Part shown: piece after piece, positions 26,500-34,884 of the stretch
How the letters are laid out: each line of letters begins with the position of its first letter
Position numbering within the stretch: the first letter of the stretch is position 1
DNA from: Methylobacterium mesophilicum
GTDB taxonomy: Bacteria; Pseudomonadota; Alphaproteobacteria; Rhizobiales; Beijerinckiaceae
DNA: 64,000 bases
Direction of reading: 5' to 3'
Assembly (NCBI RefSeq): GCF_022179445.1
Contig: NZ_BPQU01000010.1
Coordinates: 62,001-126,000, forward strand
Position numbers and translations under genes: made by a program
The notes under the pieces: generated by a model
Told to the model about the DNA's origin: nothing
The model's input: the letters and a program-made list of their open reading frames with translations, nothing else
Database searches by the model: none

Positions 26500-27108
26500 A
26501 TGGCCGTGTCTTGGATCGGTAGCCTGATCACCTTCCAGGTGACTTTCACTGAGCTGTTCATCGCCGCCACCATCATCGCGGCGGCGTCCTATCGGTTCGG
26601 CTGGCGCAGCGTGGCGCTCGGCTCCCTGCTCGGGGGCGGCGGTGTCGCCGTTCTGGCGTTGGTTCTGCAGGTCGCCGCGTACAGCGTGGCGCTGCGCTGG
26701 CTGGACTGGGTGTCGGCGCTATTGCTGGTCGGCTTCGGGCTGTACCTCACCTACGAGTTCATCACGGGCATGAAGGCCACGCAGGCGGACGAGCCCCGCT
26801 CGCACGGCTCCGGCTGGTCGCTGCCGCTGAACGCGGGCGGGATTAGCGTCGCCGCCTGGGCCCTCGCCGCCGAAGGGCTGGAGATTGTCGTGGTCTGGCT
26901 CGGCGTGTCCCTCCGCGAAGGTGCCGCAACCGCAACGCTCGGTGTCGGCATCGGGCTGGTCCTGATCGCCCTGCTGGCAGGAGTGTTGAGGGGAACCGGC
27001 GTATTCCGCCGTGTGCCGCCCTACGTCCTCGATGGGATCGCCGCCGTCATGGTCACGGCCTACGGCCTCTATTTCCTGCGGCTGGCCGTGCAGGCCAGAC
27101 AGGTCTGA
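26500..27108 (+). CDS. COG4280/FTR1-like putative membrane protein
   Basis: A 202-residue protein with about six to seven spans. The glutamate-containing helices V-T-F-T-E-L-F-I-A-A and A-E-G-L-E-I-V-V-V-W recall the twice-repeated R-E-G-L-E motifs of FTR1-type permeases, although the basic residue is not kept in the first. ATG 26500 is chosen. An AAGGAG ribosome-binding site at 26483-26488 lies 11 bases upstream, and a GTG at 26488 overlaps that site and is unlikely. It is divergent from crcB with about 107 bp between starts and lies inside the fluoride cluster. What it transports is not known. A link to fluoride or to a metal is inference from context. Confidence 0.6.
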   Translation: MAVSWIGSLITFQVTFTELFIAATIIAAASYRFGWRSVALGSLLGGGGVAVLALVLQVAAYSVALRWLDWVSALLLVGFGLYLTYEFITGMKATQADEPRSHGSGWSLPLNAGGISVAAWALAAEGLEIVVVWLGVSLREGAATATLGVGIGLVLIALLAGVLRGTGVFRRVPPYVLDGIAAVMVTAYGLYFLRLAVQARQV

Positions 27109-27115
27109 GCGTGCC

Positions 27116-27553
27116 TCAAACCTTGTAGGCGACCAGGATGGCGCCGGCGGCGATCAGGGCGATGCCTAACCAGTTCGGCCCGGCCAGACGCTCGCCCAGG
27201 AAGATCACACCGAACACGGCGACGAGGACCACGCTCAGCTTGTCGATGGGCGCCACGCGGGCGGCATCGCCGAGCTTCAGGGCGCGGAAGTAGCAGAGCC
27301 ACGAACCGCCGGTGGCGAGCCCCGACAGCACCAGGAACAGGTACGTCCGGCGCGACACCGACCCTGGCCCCTGCCACTGAGCGGTGACCGTCAGGATGCC
27401 ACCCAGGACGACGAGGATCACGACGGTCCGGATGAACGTCGCGAAGTCCGAGTTGATGTTCTCGATCCCGATCTTGGCGAAGATCGCGGTCAGGGCGGCG
27501 AACGCGGCCGAGAGCAGCGCCCAGAACTGCCACGAGGCAAACAGGCCTACCAC
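27116..27553 (-). CDS. EamA-family single-domain membrane transporter
   Basis: A 145-residue protein with five spans, equal to one EamA (drug/metabolite transporter) domain. Its core is F-W-A-L-L-S-A-A-F-A-A-L-T-A-I-F-A-K-I-G. The end L-G-E-R-L-A-G-P-N-W-L-G-I-A-L-I-A-A-G-A is typical of the last two EamA helices. GTG 27553 is chosen because GGGAGG lies just upstream and the open frame beyond it is polar and unusual. Single-domain members act as dimers. It lies 64 bp downstream of the DUF190 gene on the same strand, so it probably belongs to the CLC-DUF190 transcription unit. Its substrate is unknown. Confidence 0.75.
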   Translation of the reverse strand: MVGLFASWQFWALLSAAFAALTAIFAKIGIENINSDFATFIRTVVILVVLGGILTVTAQWQGPGSVSRRTYLFLVLSGLATGGSWLCYFRALKLGDAARVAPIDKLSVVLVAVFGVIFLGERLAGPNWLGIALIAAGAILVAYKV

Positions 27554-27617
27554 CGGCTCCCTCCCGGTCCCCGATGAGAGGGTCCGTGTTCGCAACGCGC
27601 AGGCAGGAGCATGCGGG

Positions 27618-28040
27618 TCACGGGTTGACCGCCAGTTCCTGCGGCGTCGCGTCCTCGTGCGCCAGCCCCGTGGGCGTTACGCTCCAATGTTCCAGGTGCT
27701 TGTAGACGATGACCTTGCCTCCCAGCAGGTCGCCGTGGCGGCGACAGAATCCTTCGAGTTGCTCCCGCTGACCGATCACCTCGACGCAGATGGTCAGTTG
27801 CGGGTCGACCGTCTCCGACCCGTCCTCGCGCACGGGTCCGTGGTTGCTGTAGCCGTACTGGGTGGGATGGGCCGTCGCGTTCAGCAGGCCGTCGGCCTTG
27901 GCCGATTGGACCAGTTCCCGGAAGAGCGGCTTGGCTCCCCACAACGAGCGTAAGGTCCTCGGGCCGCTCTTGTCGCCGCGCCGCAGGTAGATGCGGAGCA
28001 TGCCGATTTCCGCCGGGGTCACTTGATGGCTATGGGGCAT
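27618..28040 (-). CDS. DUF190 (PII-like) protein
   Basis: A 140-residue soluble protein of the DUF190/COG1993 family, which has a PII-like ferredoxin fold. Family features are L-R-I-Y-L-R-R-G-D near residue 15, the central G-Y-S-N-H-G block, and I-C-V-E-V-I-G near the middle. DUF190 genes commonly stand next to crcB or CLC-F genes and are thought to help in fluoride resistance; the mechanism is not established. ATG 28040 has a strong AAGGAGG ribosome-binding site inside the end of the CLC gene, and the two coding regions overlap by 22 bp. The middle is slightly longer than in short family members. Confidence 0.85.
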   Translation of the reverse strand: MPHSHQVTPAEIGMLRIYLRRGDKSGPRTLRSLWGAKPLFRELVQSAKADGLLNATAHPTQYGYSNHGPVREDGSETVDPQLTICVEVIGQREQLEGFCRRHGDLLGGKVIVYKHLEHWSVTPTGLAHEDATPQELAVNP

Positions 28041-29455
28041 GGATCCTCCTTCTTCTCGGTGAGGGTTGGTGCGACGACGGCCGGGGACGATGGGCGCGAG
28101 GCCCTGGCGGTGCGGACATGCCGCAACGTGGCCCCGAGATGGTGGGTGCCGCCGGTCGCGATCTTCGGCACGGCGATGCGTTGGGACAGGTAGATGCCGC
28201 TGTGCCCGGAACAGAGGTAGGCGAGGAAACAGGCCACCGCGATGTAGACGCCGTGCGTGGCGCCGAAGAGCTCGATGCCCATGAGGGTGCAGGCCAGGGG
28301 CGTATTGGCGGCCCCGGCGAACACGGCGACGAAGCCGAGACCGGCCATCAGATCCACGGGTGCGCCCAGCACGCCGGCCAACGCGTTGCCGAGTGCCGCC
28401 CCGATGAAGAAGAGCGGCGTGACCTCGCCGCCCTTGAACCCGGCGCTCAGCGTCACGACGGTGAACAGGATCTTGAGCGCCCAGCTCCACGGATGCACGT
28501 CCGGCCCGAAGAAGCTTGCGATCGTCAGCCCGTGCGGATCGGCCGACCACACGCCGAGGCCGAGATAGTCGCGGGTGCCACACAGATAGACCAGGGCGAT
28601 GACCGCCAGGCCGCCTGCCACGGGCCGCAGCGGCCCGAAGGAAATCAACCGCTTGCACCAGCCGCCGAGGATGTGGTTCGCCTCGGCGAACAGCAGGCCT
28701 GCGAGGCCGAAGGCGACGCCGGCGACCGCCACCTTGGCCAGCAGCAGCGGCTCGATCATATGCGTTCCGATGCCCCCGGCCAGGTAGTCGATGCGATAGA
28801 GCCCGTGGTGGATACCCCACAGCTGGCAGACCCAGTCGCCGACGACGGCGGCCACCAGACACGGCACCAGCGCGGCGTACTCGACCCGGCCGACCGCCAG
28901 GACCTCAAGCGCGAAGATCGCGCCGGCGAGCGGTGTGCCGAACACGGCTCCGAACCCGGCCGCGATCCCGGCCATCAGCATGATCCGGACGCTGGGCGGA
29001 TCGAGACGGAAGAGCCTGCCGACCGCGCTCGCCAGGCTGCCGCCGAGCTGCACCGCCGTACCCTCGCGGCCGGCCGAGCCGCCGAACAGGTGGGTGACGA
29101 CGGTGCCCAGGAAAATGAGGGGCGCCATGCGCAGGGGCACGCCGCCGCCTGGCTCATGGATCTGCTCGACGATGAGGTTGTTGCCGCCTTCGACGGACTG
29201 CCCGAACCAGTGATACAGCAGCCCGACGGCGAGGCCGCCGGCCGGCAGCAGAAACAGCAGCCACGGATAGGTGAACCGTGCTTCGGTCGCAGCGTCGAGC
29301 GTCCATAGGAACGCCGCGCACAAGGTACCGACCGCCGCCGCCATGGGGACCAGGGCGAGGATCCAGCGGATCACAGAGATCGCATGCGCATGTCGCGTGC
29401 GCACGAAGGCCGCGACGTTGAATGTCGAGAAAAGATTACGGAACGTAGCGCGCAT
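28019..29455 (-). CDS. eriC: CLC-F type fluoride/proton antiporter
   Basis: A 478-residue CLC-family membrane protein with about ten to twelve helices. Ion-pathway motifs are G-G-N-N-L near 91-95 (replacing the chloride-type G-S-G-I-P, with Asn at the usual serine), G-R-E-G-T-A-V-Q near 129-136, and [12 protein letters not shown] in the second half. The last replaces the chloride-type G-x-F-x-P region, and this combination is that of the fluoride-selective CLC-F clade. The gene begins with ATG 29455 directly behind GGGGGAG, and the leader contains a fluoride riboswitch, which strongly supports fluoride export. DUF190 follows with overlap. Confidence 0.85.
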   Translation of the reverse strand: MRATFRNLFSTFNVAAFVRTRHAHAISVIRWILALVPMAAAVGTLCAAFLWTLDAATEARFTYPWLLFLLPAGGLAVGLLYHWFGQSVEGGNNLIVEQIHEPGGGVPLRMAPLIFLGTVVTHLFGGSAGREGTAVQLGGSLASAVGRLFRLDPPSVRIMLMAGIAAGFGAVFGTPLAGAIFALEVLAVGRVEYAALVPCLVAAVVGDWVCQLWGIHHGLYRIDYLAGGIGTHMIEPLLLAKVAVAGVAFGLAGLLFAEANHILGGWCKRLISFGPLRPVAGGLAVIALVYLCGTRDYLGLGVWSADPHGLTIASFFGPDVHPWSWALKILFTVVTLSAGFKGGEVTPLFFIGAALGNALAGVLGAPVDLMAGLGFVAVFAGAANTPLACTLMGIELFGATHGVYIAVACFLAYLCSGHSGIYLSQRIAVPKIATGGTHHLGATLRHVRTARASRPSSPAVVAPTLTEKKEDPCPIAIK

Positions 29456-29545
29456 GACTCCCCCTTGTTGCGGTGCCGCAAAAGGTAGGAGTCATTAGCC
29501 CGAAGGCGGTTCGGCCTGGAAGGCCCGGCAGATTCCATTGCCGCC
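29454..29545 (-). promoter_or_regulatory. Fluoride riboswitch (crcB motif) controlling the CLC-F gene
   Basis: On the minus strand, stem GGCA/UGCC (29542-29527) closes loop AUGGAAUC. An inserted GGCC hairpin (29525-29513) follows, then GAACC, a GCC-UUCG-GGC stem (29507-29498) and the hallmark AUGACUCCUAC (29495-29485). Loop GGAAUC can pair with GACUCC to make the aptamer pseudoknot. The same AUGACUCC (29495-29488) is perfectly complementary to GGAGUCAU (29461-29454), which is the ribosome-binding site and start codon of the CLC gene. Aptamer formation would therefore free the start site when fluoride binds. Confidence 0.85.
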
Positions 29546-29910
29546 GGCGAGATAAGGGCGGCCCGTACCCCCGTCAAGCCTCGCCGGATGTGAGGCGGAT
29601 CATGCCGCATCGCATCGATCCGCGCCCCGCTTTGCCGACGCCATTCGCAAGCAAGCGATCCGTGCGCGAAGAATTGACGCCGTCCACGGATTAGGCCACG
29701 ATCCCAAACGTGGGATGGGGATGGAGCTCCCCGACAACTGCCCGGCCCCTATGGCTGGGACGATAGCTCCTACCGAGCGCTTCCGGGCGCGGGTAGGGCT
29801 ATGCTTTCCCCACTTCCGGCATGCGCACGTCCGTAACCCGATCCCTTCACGGGGATCCTGCGTGAGCTGTGTGCCGATGAGATCCCACCCGTTACCGCTC
29901 TGAGCCCGCC

Positions 29911-29939
29911 AAGCATGCGTAGATCTACGCATGCTTTTT
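29911..29939 (+). terminator. Terminator-like hairpin
   Basis: The perfect stem AAGCATGCGTA (29911-29921) with complement at 29926-29936 has a GATC loop and is followed by T residues (29935-29939). It is symmetric but has the T-run only on the plus strand. No protein gene clearly ends here, so the transcript it stops is unknown. Confidence 0.65.
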
Positions 29940-29953
29940 CGCGTGCTTTGCAA

Positions 29954-29984
29954 AGAAAAACGGCGAGGTCCGTAGACCCCGCCG
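29954..29984 (-). terminator. Terminator-like hairpin on the minus strand
   Basis: CGGCGAGGTC (29961-29970) pairs with GACCCCGCCG (29975-29984) around a CGTA loop, with one A-C mismatch. Read on the minus strand it is followed by a run of U (29960-29956). It faces a transcript that would start in the xoxF upstream region, where no gene is recognised. Confidence 0.6.
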
Positions 29985-30394
29985 CATCCAGCGAACCTCC
30001 CGAGCGGTAACTTAAGACGTTCGCCAGACAAGTCATCTTTCGCAAACAAGGTCTAGATAACCTGGTGGTGTTCTGAGTCAAGCCAAAAAATCGACATCAG
30101 GACAGTAAATCGGGAACTTAGATCTTTTTTTAAATCAGTTTTTCTTGACCCTGATAACTGCTTCAGTTTTCGGGTTGCTTGGTTGCGCCTATTGTTCTGA
30201 TTGCAAAATCTATACTATCAAAAGTGTCGCACTTAGAAGAACCTTATTGTGTTTTCTATCGAGCTCGTTAGACCTCACGCACTCCCTCGGGGCGAACTCC
30301 TTCAGTTCCGACCCGAGCGGAGAGGTCGACAAGCATCACAGGGCGCCCCGCCAGGCGCGAACCTGAGCGGGACCGTCACAGTGGAGGAACACGC

Positions 30395-32197
30395 ATGAAG
30401 AAGATCGCTGTCGCAGCGTCGGTGGCCTACGCCGCCACGATGCTGCCCGCGCTGGCGAACGAAAACCTCATGAAGATGATGGAGAACCCGAACGACTGGG
30501 CTTTCCCTGGACTTGACTACGCGAACACACGGTATTCCAAGCTCGATCAGATCAACACCAAGAACGTAAAGGACCTTCAGGTCGCCTGGACCTTCTCGAC
30601 CGGCGTCCTGCGTGGCCACGAGGGCGCGCCGCTCGTCATCGGCAACATCATGTACGTGCACACGCCGTTCCCGAACATCGTGTACGCTCTCGACCTCGAC
30701 CACGAGCAGAAGATCCTCTGGAAGTACGAGCCGAAGCAGGATCCGTCCGTGATCCCGGTCATGTGCTGCGACACGGTCAACCGCGGCCTAGCCTATGCCG
30801 ACGGGGCCATCCTGCTGCACCAGGCCGACACCACCCTCGTGTCGCTCGACGCCAAGACCGGCAAGGTGAACTGGTCTGTCGTCAACGGCGACCCGAAGGC
30901 GGGGGCGACCAACACCGCCACGGTCATGCCGGTGAAGGACAAGGTCATCGTCGGCATCTCGGGCGGCGAGTTCGGCGTGCAGTGCTCGATCACCGCGTAC
31001 GACCTGAAGACCGGTAAGCGGGCCTGGCGCGGCTACTCGGAAGGGCCGGACGACCAGATGCTGATCGACCCGGAGAAGACCACCTCGCTCGGCAAGCCGA
31101 TCGGCAAGGACTCCTCGCTGAAGACCTGGGAAGGCGATCAGTGGAAGACTGGCGGCGGCTGCACCTGGGGCTGGTACTCCTACGACCCCAAGCTCGACCT
31201 GATGTACTACGGCTCGGGCAACCCCTCGACCTGGAACCCCAAGCAGCGTCCGGGCGACAACAAGTGGTCGATGACCATCTGGGCACGTAACCCGGACACC
31301 GGCATGGCCAAGTGGGTCTACCAGATGACCCCGCACGACGAGTGGGACTACGACGGCATCAACGAGATGATCCTCACGGATCAGAAGATCGACGGCAAGG
31401 AGCAGCCGCTCCTGACCCACTTCGACCGTAACGGCTTCGGCTACACACTGAACCGCGAGACCGGCGCCCTTCTGGTCGCCGAGAAGTTCGATCCGGCCGT
31501 CAACTGGGCGACCAAGGTCGACATGGACAAGGGCTCGAAGACTTACGGCCGCCCGCTCCAGGACGCCAAGTACTCGACCGAGCAGAACGGCGAGGACACC
31601 AACTCCAAGGGCATCTGCCCGGCGGCCCTTGGGTCGAAGGATGAGCAGCCTGCGGCCTTCTCGCCGAAGACCAACCTGTTCTACGTGCCCACCAACCACG
31701 TCTGCATGGACTACGAGCCGTTCCGGGTCACCTACACCCCGGGCCAGCCCTATGTCGGTGCGACCCTCTCGATGTACCCGGCCCCGAACTCGCATGGCGG
31801 CATGGGCAACTTCATCGCCTGGGACGGGACCAAGGGTAAGATCGTTTGGTCCGACCCGGAGCAGTTCTCGGTGTGGTCCGGTGCTCTGGCCACCGCCGGT
31901 GACGTGGTATTCTACGGAACCCTCGAAGGCTACATCAAGGCGGTCGACGACAAGACCGGCAAGGAGCTTTGGAGGTTCAAGACCCCGTCGGGCATCATCG
32001 GCAACGTGATGACCTACCAGCACAAGGGCAAGCAGCACATCGCCGTGCTCTCGGGCGTGGGCGGCTGGGCCGGCATCGGCCTCGCGGCCGGTCTGACCGA
32101 TCCGAATGCCGGCCTCGGCGCGGTGGGTGGCTACGCGGCCCTGTCGCAGTACACCAACCTCGGCGGTGCGCTAACCGACTTCGCCCTGCCGAACTAA
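30395..32197 (+). CDS. xoxF: Lanthanide-dependent methanol dehydrogenase XoxF
   Basis: A 600-residue periplasmic PQQ enzyme oxidising methanol to formaldehyde/formate. The signal peptide is residues 1-21 (cleavage after P-A-L-A). The eight-bladed propeller family is shown by the vicinal cysteine pair C124-C125 that contacts PQQ, metal ligands E192 (G-G-E-F) and N276, catalytic D318 and, two residues on, D320 in W-D-Y-D. That extra aspartate marks lanthanide enzymes; calcium-type MxaF has alanine there. A GGAGG ribosome-binding site lies just upstream of ATG 30395. No xoxG (cytochrome c) or xoxJ follows. A terminator closes the gene, so the partners must be encoded elsewhere. Confidence 0.97.
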   Translation: MKKIAVAASVAYAATMLPALANENLMKMMENPNDWAFPGLDYANTRYSKLDQINTKNVKDLQVAWTFSTGVLRGHEGAPLVIGNIMYVHTPFPNIVYALDLDHEQKILWKYEPKQDPSVIPVMCCDTVNRGLAYADGAILLHQADTTLVSLDAKTGKVNWSVVNGDPKAGATNTATVMPVKDKVIVGISGGEFGVQCSITAYDLKTGKRAWRGYSEGPDDQMLIDPEKTTSLGKPIGKDSSLKTWEGDQWKTGGGCTWGWYSYDPKLDLMYYGSGNPSTWNPKQRPGDNKWSMTIWARNPDTGMAKWVYQMTPHDEWDYDGINEMILTDQKIDGKEQPLLTHFDRNGFGYTLNRETGALLVAEKFDPAVNWATKVDMDKGSKTYGRPLQDAKYSTEQNGEDTNSKGICPAALGSKDEQPAAFSPKTNLFYVPTNHVCMDYEPFRVTYTPGQPYVGATLSMYPAPNSHGGMGNFIAWDGTKGKIVWSDPEQFSVWSGALATAGDVVFYGTLEGYIKAVDDKTGKELWRFKTPSGIIGNVMTYQHKGKQHIAVLSGVGGWAGIGLAAGLTDPNAGLGAVGGYAALSQYTNLGGALTDFALPN

Positions 32198-32227
32198 TCG
32201 GCTGCAGGGTCCGACACTAGAAACTGT

Positions 32228-32257
32228 GCCGGTGCGGGAACCCGCGCCGGCATTATT
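32228..32257 (+). terminator. Rho-independent terminator of xoxF
   Basis: An 11-bp stem (32228-32238 with 32241-32251, one G-T pair) with a 2-base apparent loop, followed by ATTATT. It lies 31 bp after the xoxF stop. Confidence 0.75.
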
Positions 32258-32992
32258 GTGAATGGGCATCGTCGCGGGCATTGTGGCTCGTAAGACATGC
32301 GGTGATCCCGATTGTTTTACCGGCAACGCCCGGTTTTTCCAGTGCCGTGCGGCTCCCTGACCGGCAATCAACCTCGGCCAGCCGTCCTATCCGACATCGG
32401 CGAGCCGCGGTCGATGGAGATGTCCACGAACGGTCCCAACCGCCATTCGTTCTGGCCAGTGACGCCGGATGGGTGACCTGACCAGCCGGCTTTGGACCGG
32501 ACTGATTAAGGGGTTCAACTAGGGTCAGGGGAGCTGAAGAAACATCATGGTGTTGCTGGCTGATCACGGCGTCGAAGTCGGAAGCAAGCGGAATCGATCA
32601 GCGTTCCGGCAAACTCCGTTCGTCAGCTTCGAAGGTTATCTCTGCATAACGTCAGGCGTCTCGAGCCAAACGACAGAATGATCTCATTGAATTCGTGTCG
32701 CTTTGGGGAAATTTCGTTTGAGGTCCGGTTTTCCCTGGCCGTCGCTTCAGAGCGGACGTTCGGTCTTCGGCCAGTTTCAGTTCCCTTGGCTGGCGCCTCT
32801 GAACGGCTGAGTTGGGTGGGAAGCAGCTTGGCTGCTTTCAGTCGCAAGACGTTCTTAAGCGGACCTAGGATGACCCGCCGACGCCGGATGGACGGTCCAA
32901 CCCATCGCATGGTCGAAGTTCGTTGAAGTCGGATGCCGACATCATCAGAGGCGATGCGACCGGCACGAAAGTGCTCTGCCTCGGGAGACAGC
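32258..32992. other. Intergenic stretch downstream of xoxF
   Basis: About 735 bp with only short unsupported frames on both strands. It contains one copy of the AGCGGACGTTC half-motif (32751-32761) that is also found near 24.9 kb and 58.2 kb. Nothing else could be identified. Confidence 0.5.
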
Positions 32993-33631
32993 GTGATTCA
33001 CGATTGCAAAGCCCCGGTCACGCGACATCTCGTGCTGGTCCGGCATGGCCAGAGCGTAGCCAACCGATCCGGCCTGTTCACGGGATTGCTGGACTCGCCC
33101 TTGACCGAGCAGGGCCGCATGGAAGCCGAGGCAGCCGGGCAGCGTTTGGCCGAGCGCAGCTGGCGCTCTTCCGCAGCCTTCACCTCGACGCTGACGCGGG
33201 CCGTCGTGAGCGGCCGGCTTATTCTCGATGCGCTCGGGCAACCCGGATTGGTCCCCCAACGCTTCGCCGCGCTCGACGAGCGAGACTACGGCGACCTCAG
33301 CGGGCTCGACAAGATTGCCGCCGATGCGCGCTGGGGGGCGGAGCGGATCGAGACCTGGCGCCGCTCCTACGCCGAGGCGCCGCCGAACGGTGAGAGCCTG
33401 CGCGATACCGGCGCCCGCATCGTGCCATGCTACCTCCGAACCATCCTGCCGGCGGTCATGTGCGGGGACGTGCTCGTCGTCGCCCACGGCAATTGCCTGC
33501 GGGCGCTTGTCATGGCGCTTGAAGACCTGAGCCCCGCGGAGGTCGAGCACCTCGAACTCGCGACGGGCTCCGTCAGGATCTATGAGCTTGCTGCGGACAC
33601 GACGATCACGGCCCGCTGGATCGACGGGTGA
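32993..33631 (+). CDS. gpmA: 2,3-bisphosphoglycerate-dependent phosphoglycerate mutase-like histidine phosphatase
   Basis: A 212-residue member of the histidine phosphatase superfamily. The phosphate-accepting H18 is in L-V-R-H-G-Q-S, followed by N-x-S-G-L-F-T-G-x-x-D-S-P-L-T-x-x-G as in dPGM. The acid region is E-R-D-Y-G-D-L-S-G, and the second histidine is in V-V-A-H-G-N-C-L-R-A-L. The size fits the short alphaproteobacterial GpmA form, which interconverts 3- and 2-phosphoglycerate (glycolysis and the serine cycle). GTG 32993 with GGGAG upstream is preferred to ATG 32933, which would add 20 unusual residues. A broader phosphatase role cannot be excluded. Confidence 0.8.
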   Translation: MIHDCKAPVTRHLVLVRHGQSVANRSGLFTGLLDSPLTEQGRMEAEAAGQRLAERSWRSSAAFTSTLTRAVVSGRLILDALGQPGLVPQRFAALDERDYGDLSGLDKIAADARWGAERIETWRRSYAEAPPNGESLRDTGARIVPCYLRTILPAVMCGDVLVVAHGNCLRALVMALEDLSPAEVEHLELATGSVRIYELAADTTITARWIDG

Positions 33632-33778
33632 ATCCGCCTGTCGCCCCCCCACAATGCGTCTCCGCAAACTCTGAAGGGGTCTTCATTCCATCTATTTCAG
33701 TGATGAAAAGCATCTAATCATTCCGTTGGAGTGAATGAACGGGACCTGGGATCCTCCGGCATCACATCGGAGCCATCC

Positions 33779-34876
33779 ATGTCCGCGCCCAGACTTTTCT
33801 CCCACTCTCGTTCGACGCGTGCCTTGGCCGGCACGAGAGCCATCCTTCCGGGACTGGGCCTCTGCGTGGCGGTCACCGCCGCAGCGATCGGCTTCGAAGC
33901 CGCCGAGGCGCACCTGTTCGGTCGTGCCTGGCTCGAAGCCCTGGTGCTCGCGATCCTGCTCGGCAGCGCGATCCGCACGATTTGGACCCCGTCGCAGCGT
34001 TTCTTTCCCGGCATCGCCTTCGGGGCCAAGACCGTGCTGGAGATCGCGGTCGTACTGCTCGGCGCGTCGCTCAGCCTCGCGACGATCCTCGCCGCCGGAC
34101 CGGGCCTGCTCTTCGGCATCGCGGGCGTCGTCGTCGTGGCGATCCTGTCGAGTTACGGCATCGGCCGAGCGCTCGGGCTGCATCCGCGCATGGCGATCCT
34201 CGTGGCCTGCGGGAACTCGATCTGCGGCAACTCGGCGATCGCGGCCACGGCACCGGTGATCGGCGCCGACGGCGAGGACGTCGCCGCCTCCATCGCCTTC
34301 ACCGCGGTGCTGGGCGTGCTGGTGGTGCTCGGCCTGCCGCTGCTAGTGCCGCTGCTCGGTCTGTCGCCGATGCAGTACGGCGTGCTCGCCGGCCTCACCG
34401 TCTACGCTGTTCCGCAGGTCCTCGCCGCCACCGCGCCGGTCGCGGCGCTCAGCGTCCAGGTCGGAACCCTGGTGAAGCTGGTCCGGGTGCTGATGCTCGG
34501 CCCGGTCGTCCTGATGCTCTCGCTCGGCGCAAGCCGGCTGCGCGAGGAGACCGACGAGGCCGCCCCCGGCGTCACCGCCGGCGACCGCCCGGCCCGCGGC
34601 GGCCTCGCGATCCACCGCCTGGTGCCGTGGTTCATCCTCGCCTTCCTTGCGCTCGCGGGCCTTCGCTCGGCCGGGCTGGTCCCGCAGGTTGCGCTCGCGC
34701 CGATGTCGGAGACCGCCAACGTGCTGACCGTGGTCTCGATGGCGGCGCTCGGCCTCGGGGTCGACGTGCGCAGCGTCGCCAAGGCCGGGGCGCGGGTGAC
34801 CCTCGCGGTGGTCGCCTCGCTCCTCGCCCTCGGCGCCGTCAGCCTCGGCCTGATCCACGTGCTCGGCCTCGTCTGA
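33779..34876 (+). CDS. YeiH family (UPF0324) putative sulfate/sulfite exporter
   Basis: A 365-residue membrane protein with about ten spans. Family blocks are L-E-A-L-V-L-A-I-L-L-G near 60-70, F-P-G-I-A-F-G-A-K-T-V-L-E-I-A-V-V-L-L-G-A-S-L-S near 79-102, the C-G-N-S-I-C-G-N-S-A-I-A motif in the middle, and F-T-A-V-L-G. YeiH-type proteins are annotated as sulfate exporters because they neighbour sulfonate- and sulfite-metabolism genes. Here sorA-sorB lie 1.4 kb downstream, so export of sulfite or sulfate is a sensible inference. ATG 33779 has a CGGAG ribosome-binding site. The cyclase gene starts only 8 bp after the stop. Confidence 0.85.
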   Translation: MSAPRLFSHSRSTRALAGTRAILPGLGLCVAVTAAAIGFEAAEAHLFGRAWLEALVLAILLGSAIRTIWTPSQRFFPGIAFGAKTVLEIAVVLLGASLSLATILAAGPGLLFGIAGVVVVAILSSYGIGRALGLHPRMAILVACGNSICGNSAIAATAPVIGADGEDVAASIAFTAVLGVLVVLGLPLLVPLLGLSPMQYGVLAGLTVYAVPQVLAATAPVAALSVQVGTLVKLVRVLMLGPVVLMLSLGASRLREETDEAAPGVTAGDRPARGGLAIHRLVPWFILAFLALAGLRSAGLVPQVALAPMSETANVLTVVSMAALGLGVDVRSVAKAGARVTLAVVASLLALGAVSLGLIHVLGLV

Positions 34877-34884
34877 TCCGCGCT

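Larger units (their letters stand above)
29546..30394. other. Intergenic region between the fluoride cluster and xoxF
   Basis: About 850 bp without a convincing protein gene. The last 350 bp before xoxF are clearly AT-rich compared with the rest of the window, as expected for a promoter region, but no confident -35/-10 pair was placed. Two back-to-back terminator-like hairpins (29911-29939 and 29954-29984) imply transcripts entering from both sides. A 62-codon frame (29715-29903, plus) ends just before the first hairpin but has an odd composition and no good ribosome-binding site. Confidence 0.5.

Noticed and set aside
30395..32197. Calcium-type methanol dehydrogenase MxaF
   Set aside because: Asp at position 320 (W-D-Y-D) and absence of mxaJGI neighbours indicate the lanthanide type XoxF.
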